6,696 nucleotides of DNA. It comes from Bacilli bacterium. Its GTDB lineage: Bacteria; Bacillota_I; Bacilli_A; RFN20; CAG-826. The DNA lies in the NCBI GenBank assembly GCA_016302705.1, contig JAEDNC010000051.1:1-6696 (forward strand), read 5' to 3'. A program made the position numbers and the translations under genes. This document shows, piece after piece, positions 5,377 to 6,696 of the stretch (position 1 is the stretch's first letter; every line of letters begins with the position of its first letter). The notes beneath the pieces were generated by a model, which saw only the letters and a list, made by a program, of their open reading frames with translations, had not been told where the DNA came from and did not search any database.

Positions 5377-6459
5377 ATGGCAAATAAGAATTTAAGAAAA
5401 GTAAAAGAAGTTAACGGATGGAAGATTAATCATCCACATAGTGGCGCAAATGTGTTTAATCTATTTTTAACATTAATTCTTGCAGCAGTGCCAGTAGCTT
5501 TTGTGTTCCTTCCTTTAGTCATCTTATTCGATATTTCTGATCCAAGCATCCATCCAAGTACTTCCTTTAATGGAATTGGAATGGTTTCATTTGTTGTTCA
5601 CTTTGTGATTTATCTTATTAACGGAACTGAAATCCCTGCTGAATACGCAATATTTGGTGCTCTAGCAGATCCTGCTTTTGCTGGCCAAATGTTTGCTCCA
5701 GCAATGCCATATTTATTCCTTGCTGCTGGTGGAATTTTAGCCATTATGACTATTCTTTCAGTTATTTTAGTCATCATTTTCTTGGTCTACCTTATCAAAG
5801 GATATTTAAAACACTCTGGAGTTATCAAAGGATTTGCAGTTGTAGAATTTATTTTCTCGTTGCTTTTATCACTTATCTTCCTAGTTGAATACATGGGATT
5901 TTCTGGTTCAGAAGCTTCTACTGGTGGAACACATACATTATTTGTCTGGTGGCCACTTGCTGTTACCGGCGGATATTTAGTGTTGTTAATTATCATTTCC
6001 GTTGTTTATGCAGTCAACTTCCAAGATTCAATTCCTGAAACCGAACTTGAATATCATGATGAAGCACCAAGTGTGGAACATGTTTCTAAAGTTCACGAAG
6101 TTACTAAAGTAAAATACGAACAAAGTTCTGAACTTCCACCAAACCTTACTTCTATAGGCGGACATGCTTTTGCTGAAAATCAAAACTTAATCGTTGCTAA
6201 TATTCCTCTTGAAGTTTCTAAGATTGGTAATAGTGCGTTTGCTAATTGCTTAAGCCTAAAGGTTGTCTCTATTCCAGAAACAGTAACTGAAATTGGTTTT
6301 AACTGCTTCTTCAACTGTGTTGCTCTTGAAAGAATTAACTATTCTAGCACAAAAGAAAATTGGAAAAAGATTAAACGTGGTAGCAATTGGCTTGCTAAAG
6401 CTGGTATCACAGAAGTCACTTGTGTTGATGGAGTTATCATTGTTAATCCATATCATTAA
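5377..6459 (+). CDS. Multi-pass membrane protein with C-terminal BspA-type leucine-rich repeats
   Basis: This 360-residue protein has two parts. Residues 1-26 are basic and lack a signal peptide. Clear hydrophobic spans follow at about 27-51, 110-141, 151-172 and 190-214, plus a weaker one at 68-82. After an acidic linker (215-250), the C-terminus has three BspA-type (LRR_5) repeats of about 23 residues, starting at LTSIGGHAF (257), SKIGNSAF (281) and TEIGFNCF (304). It ends in the typical BspA cap with W329, GSNW (335-338) and a final CVDGVI. BspA-type repeats usually serve binding at cell surfaces. Here the positive-inside rule (basic tail, basic loop 142-151) favours four spans and a cytoplasmic repeat domain; five spans would place it outside. 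AAAGGTGA fixes the start. The last base of its TAA is the first base of the next gene's ATG. The function is unknown. Confidence 0.85.
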   Translation: MANKNLRKVKEVNGWKINHPHSGANVFNLFLTLILAAVPVAFVFLPLVILFDISDPSIHPSTSFNGIGMVSFVVHFVIYLINGTEIPAEYAIFGALADPAFAGQMFAPAMPYLFLAAGGILAIMTILSVILVIIFLVYLIKGYLKHSGVIKGFAVVEFIFSLLLSLIFLVEYMGFSGSEASTGGTHTLFVWWPLAVTGGYLVLLIIISVVYAVNFQDSIPETELEYHDEAPSVEHVSKVHEVTKVKYEQSSELPPNLTSIGGHAFAENQNLIVANIPLEVSKIGNSAFANCLSLKVVSIPETVTEIGFNCFFNCVALERINYSSTKENWKKIKRGSNWLAKAGITEVTCVDGVIIVNPYH

Positions 6460-6696
6460 TGAATTATATTGAAGACCATAACCGATATATTATCGGTAAG
6501 AATAAACAAAAAGAAGAAATCGATAATTTTCTTGTTCATGATGTGATTAAGAAAATTATTTTTGAAATTGACCGAATTTGTCGCAAGCATAATATCCCTT
6601 ATGCGCTTAGCTTTGGTAGTGCGTTAGGACTTAATAATTATGGTGCATTCATCCCTTGGGATGATGATGGGGATATCACTATTGATTATTTTGATT
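6459..6696 (+). CDS. LicD-family protein, N-terminal part (cut by window end)
   Basis: Only the first 79 codons are visible and the frame stays open to the last base. The key region reads FGSALG (52-57) and then FIPWDDDGD (64-72), matching the LicD hallmark of a GxLLG loop followed by FIPWDDDID with acidic metal-binding residues. LicD proteins use a nucleotidyltransferase-like fold to move phosphocholine or related phospho-groups from a CDP-linked donor onto teichoic acids or other surface glycans. Two positions differ from the usual AVRHKGFIPWDDDID: the Arg is Asn (N60), and the Ile between the aspartates is Gly (G71). The ATG overlaps the preceding TAA by one base (TAATG) with no clear Shine-Dalgarno, so translation is probably coupled to the LRR gene. 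The acceptor and donor cannot be read from this fragment. Confidence 0.85.
   Translation, partial: MNYIEDHNRYIIGKNKQKEEIDNFLVHDVIKKIIFEIDRICRKHNIPYALSFGSALGLNNYGAFIPWDDDGDITIDYFD

Noticed and set aside
5787..6456. Two leftward frames of 66-69 codons inside the LRR membrane gene
   Set aside because: They overlap a supported gene on the opposite strand and show no protein-like features.
1..6696. Mycoplasma-type genetic code (TGA = Trp)
   Set aside because: All recognised families are full length under the standard code, and the tryptophans checked are TGG. No gene ends in TGA, but six stops are too few to conclude anything from that.

Overview
The window reads as AT-rich chromosomal DNA from a low-GC Gram-positive bacterium, most likely an uncultured host-associated member of the Bacilli (Erysipelotrichia, RF39 or Izemoplasma-like). 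The evidence is a Bacilli-type enolase and RecN, AGGAG-type ribosome sites, A/T-rich promoters, and accessory proteins with Sel1 repeats, BspA-type leucine-rich repeats and a LicD domain, all common in gut and oral Firmicutes. All six complete genes stop at TAA or TAG, and the tryptophans checked are TGG, so the mycoplasma code (TGA = Trp) is not needed. The genus-level placement is inference.

There are two divergent blocks. The leftward block (minus strand) runs, in transcription order, from a four-helix membrane protein of unknown function (3810-3301) to recN (3259-1583) and eno (1458-160). The membrane gene and recN are 41 bases apart and probably share a transcript. The 124 bases between recN and eno hold eno's own promoter, an A/T-rich inverted repeat and a run of helically phased A-tracts. 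Downstream of eno, bases 1-159 hold no gene but contain small imperfect palindromes with three copies of TCCCCGTT(T)A and a hairpin followed by a T-run.

The rightward block (plus strand) contains a HAD-family phosphatase (3918-4547), a Sel1-repeat protein starting on the very next base (4548-5327), a membrane protein ending in a BspA-type leucine-rich repeat domain (5377-6459), and the start of a LicD-family gene (6459 to the window edge) that overlaps the preceding stop by one base. The tight junctions suggest two translationally coupled pairs, HAD/Sel1 and LRR/LicD, with a possible promoter between them.

Functionally, eno is core glycolysis and recN is DNA double-strand-break repair. The right block looks like an accessory cell-envelope cluster. 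LicD proteins typically decorate surface polysaccharides with phosphocholine or related phospho-groups, and the LRR protein is membrane-anchored. A joint function for this block is inference from spacing only. No mobile element gene, CRISPR array, tRNA or rRNA was recognised.
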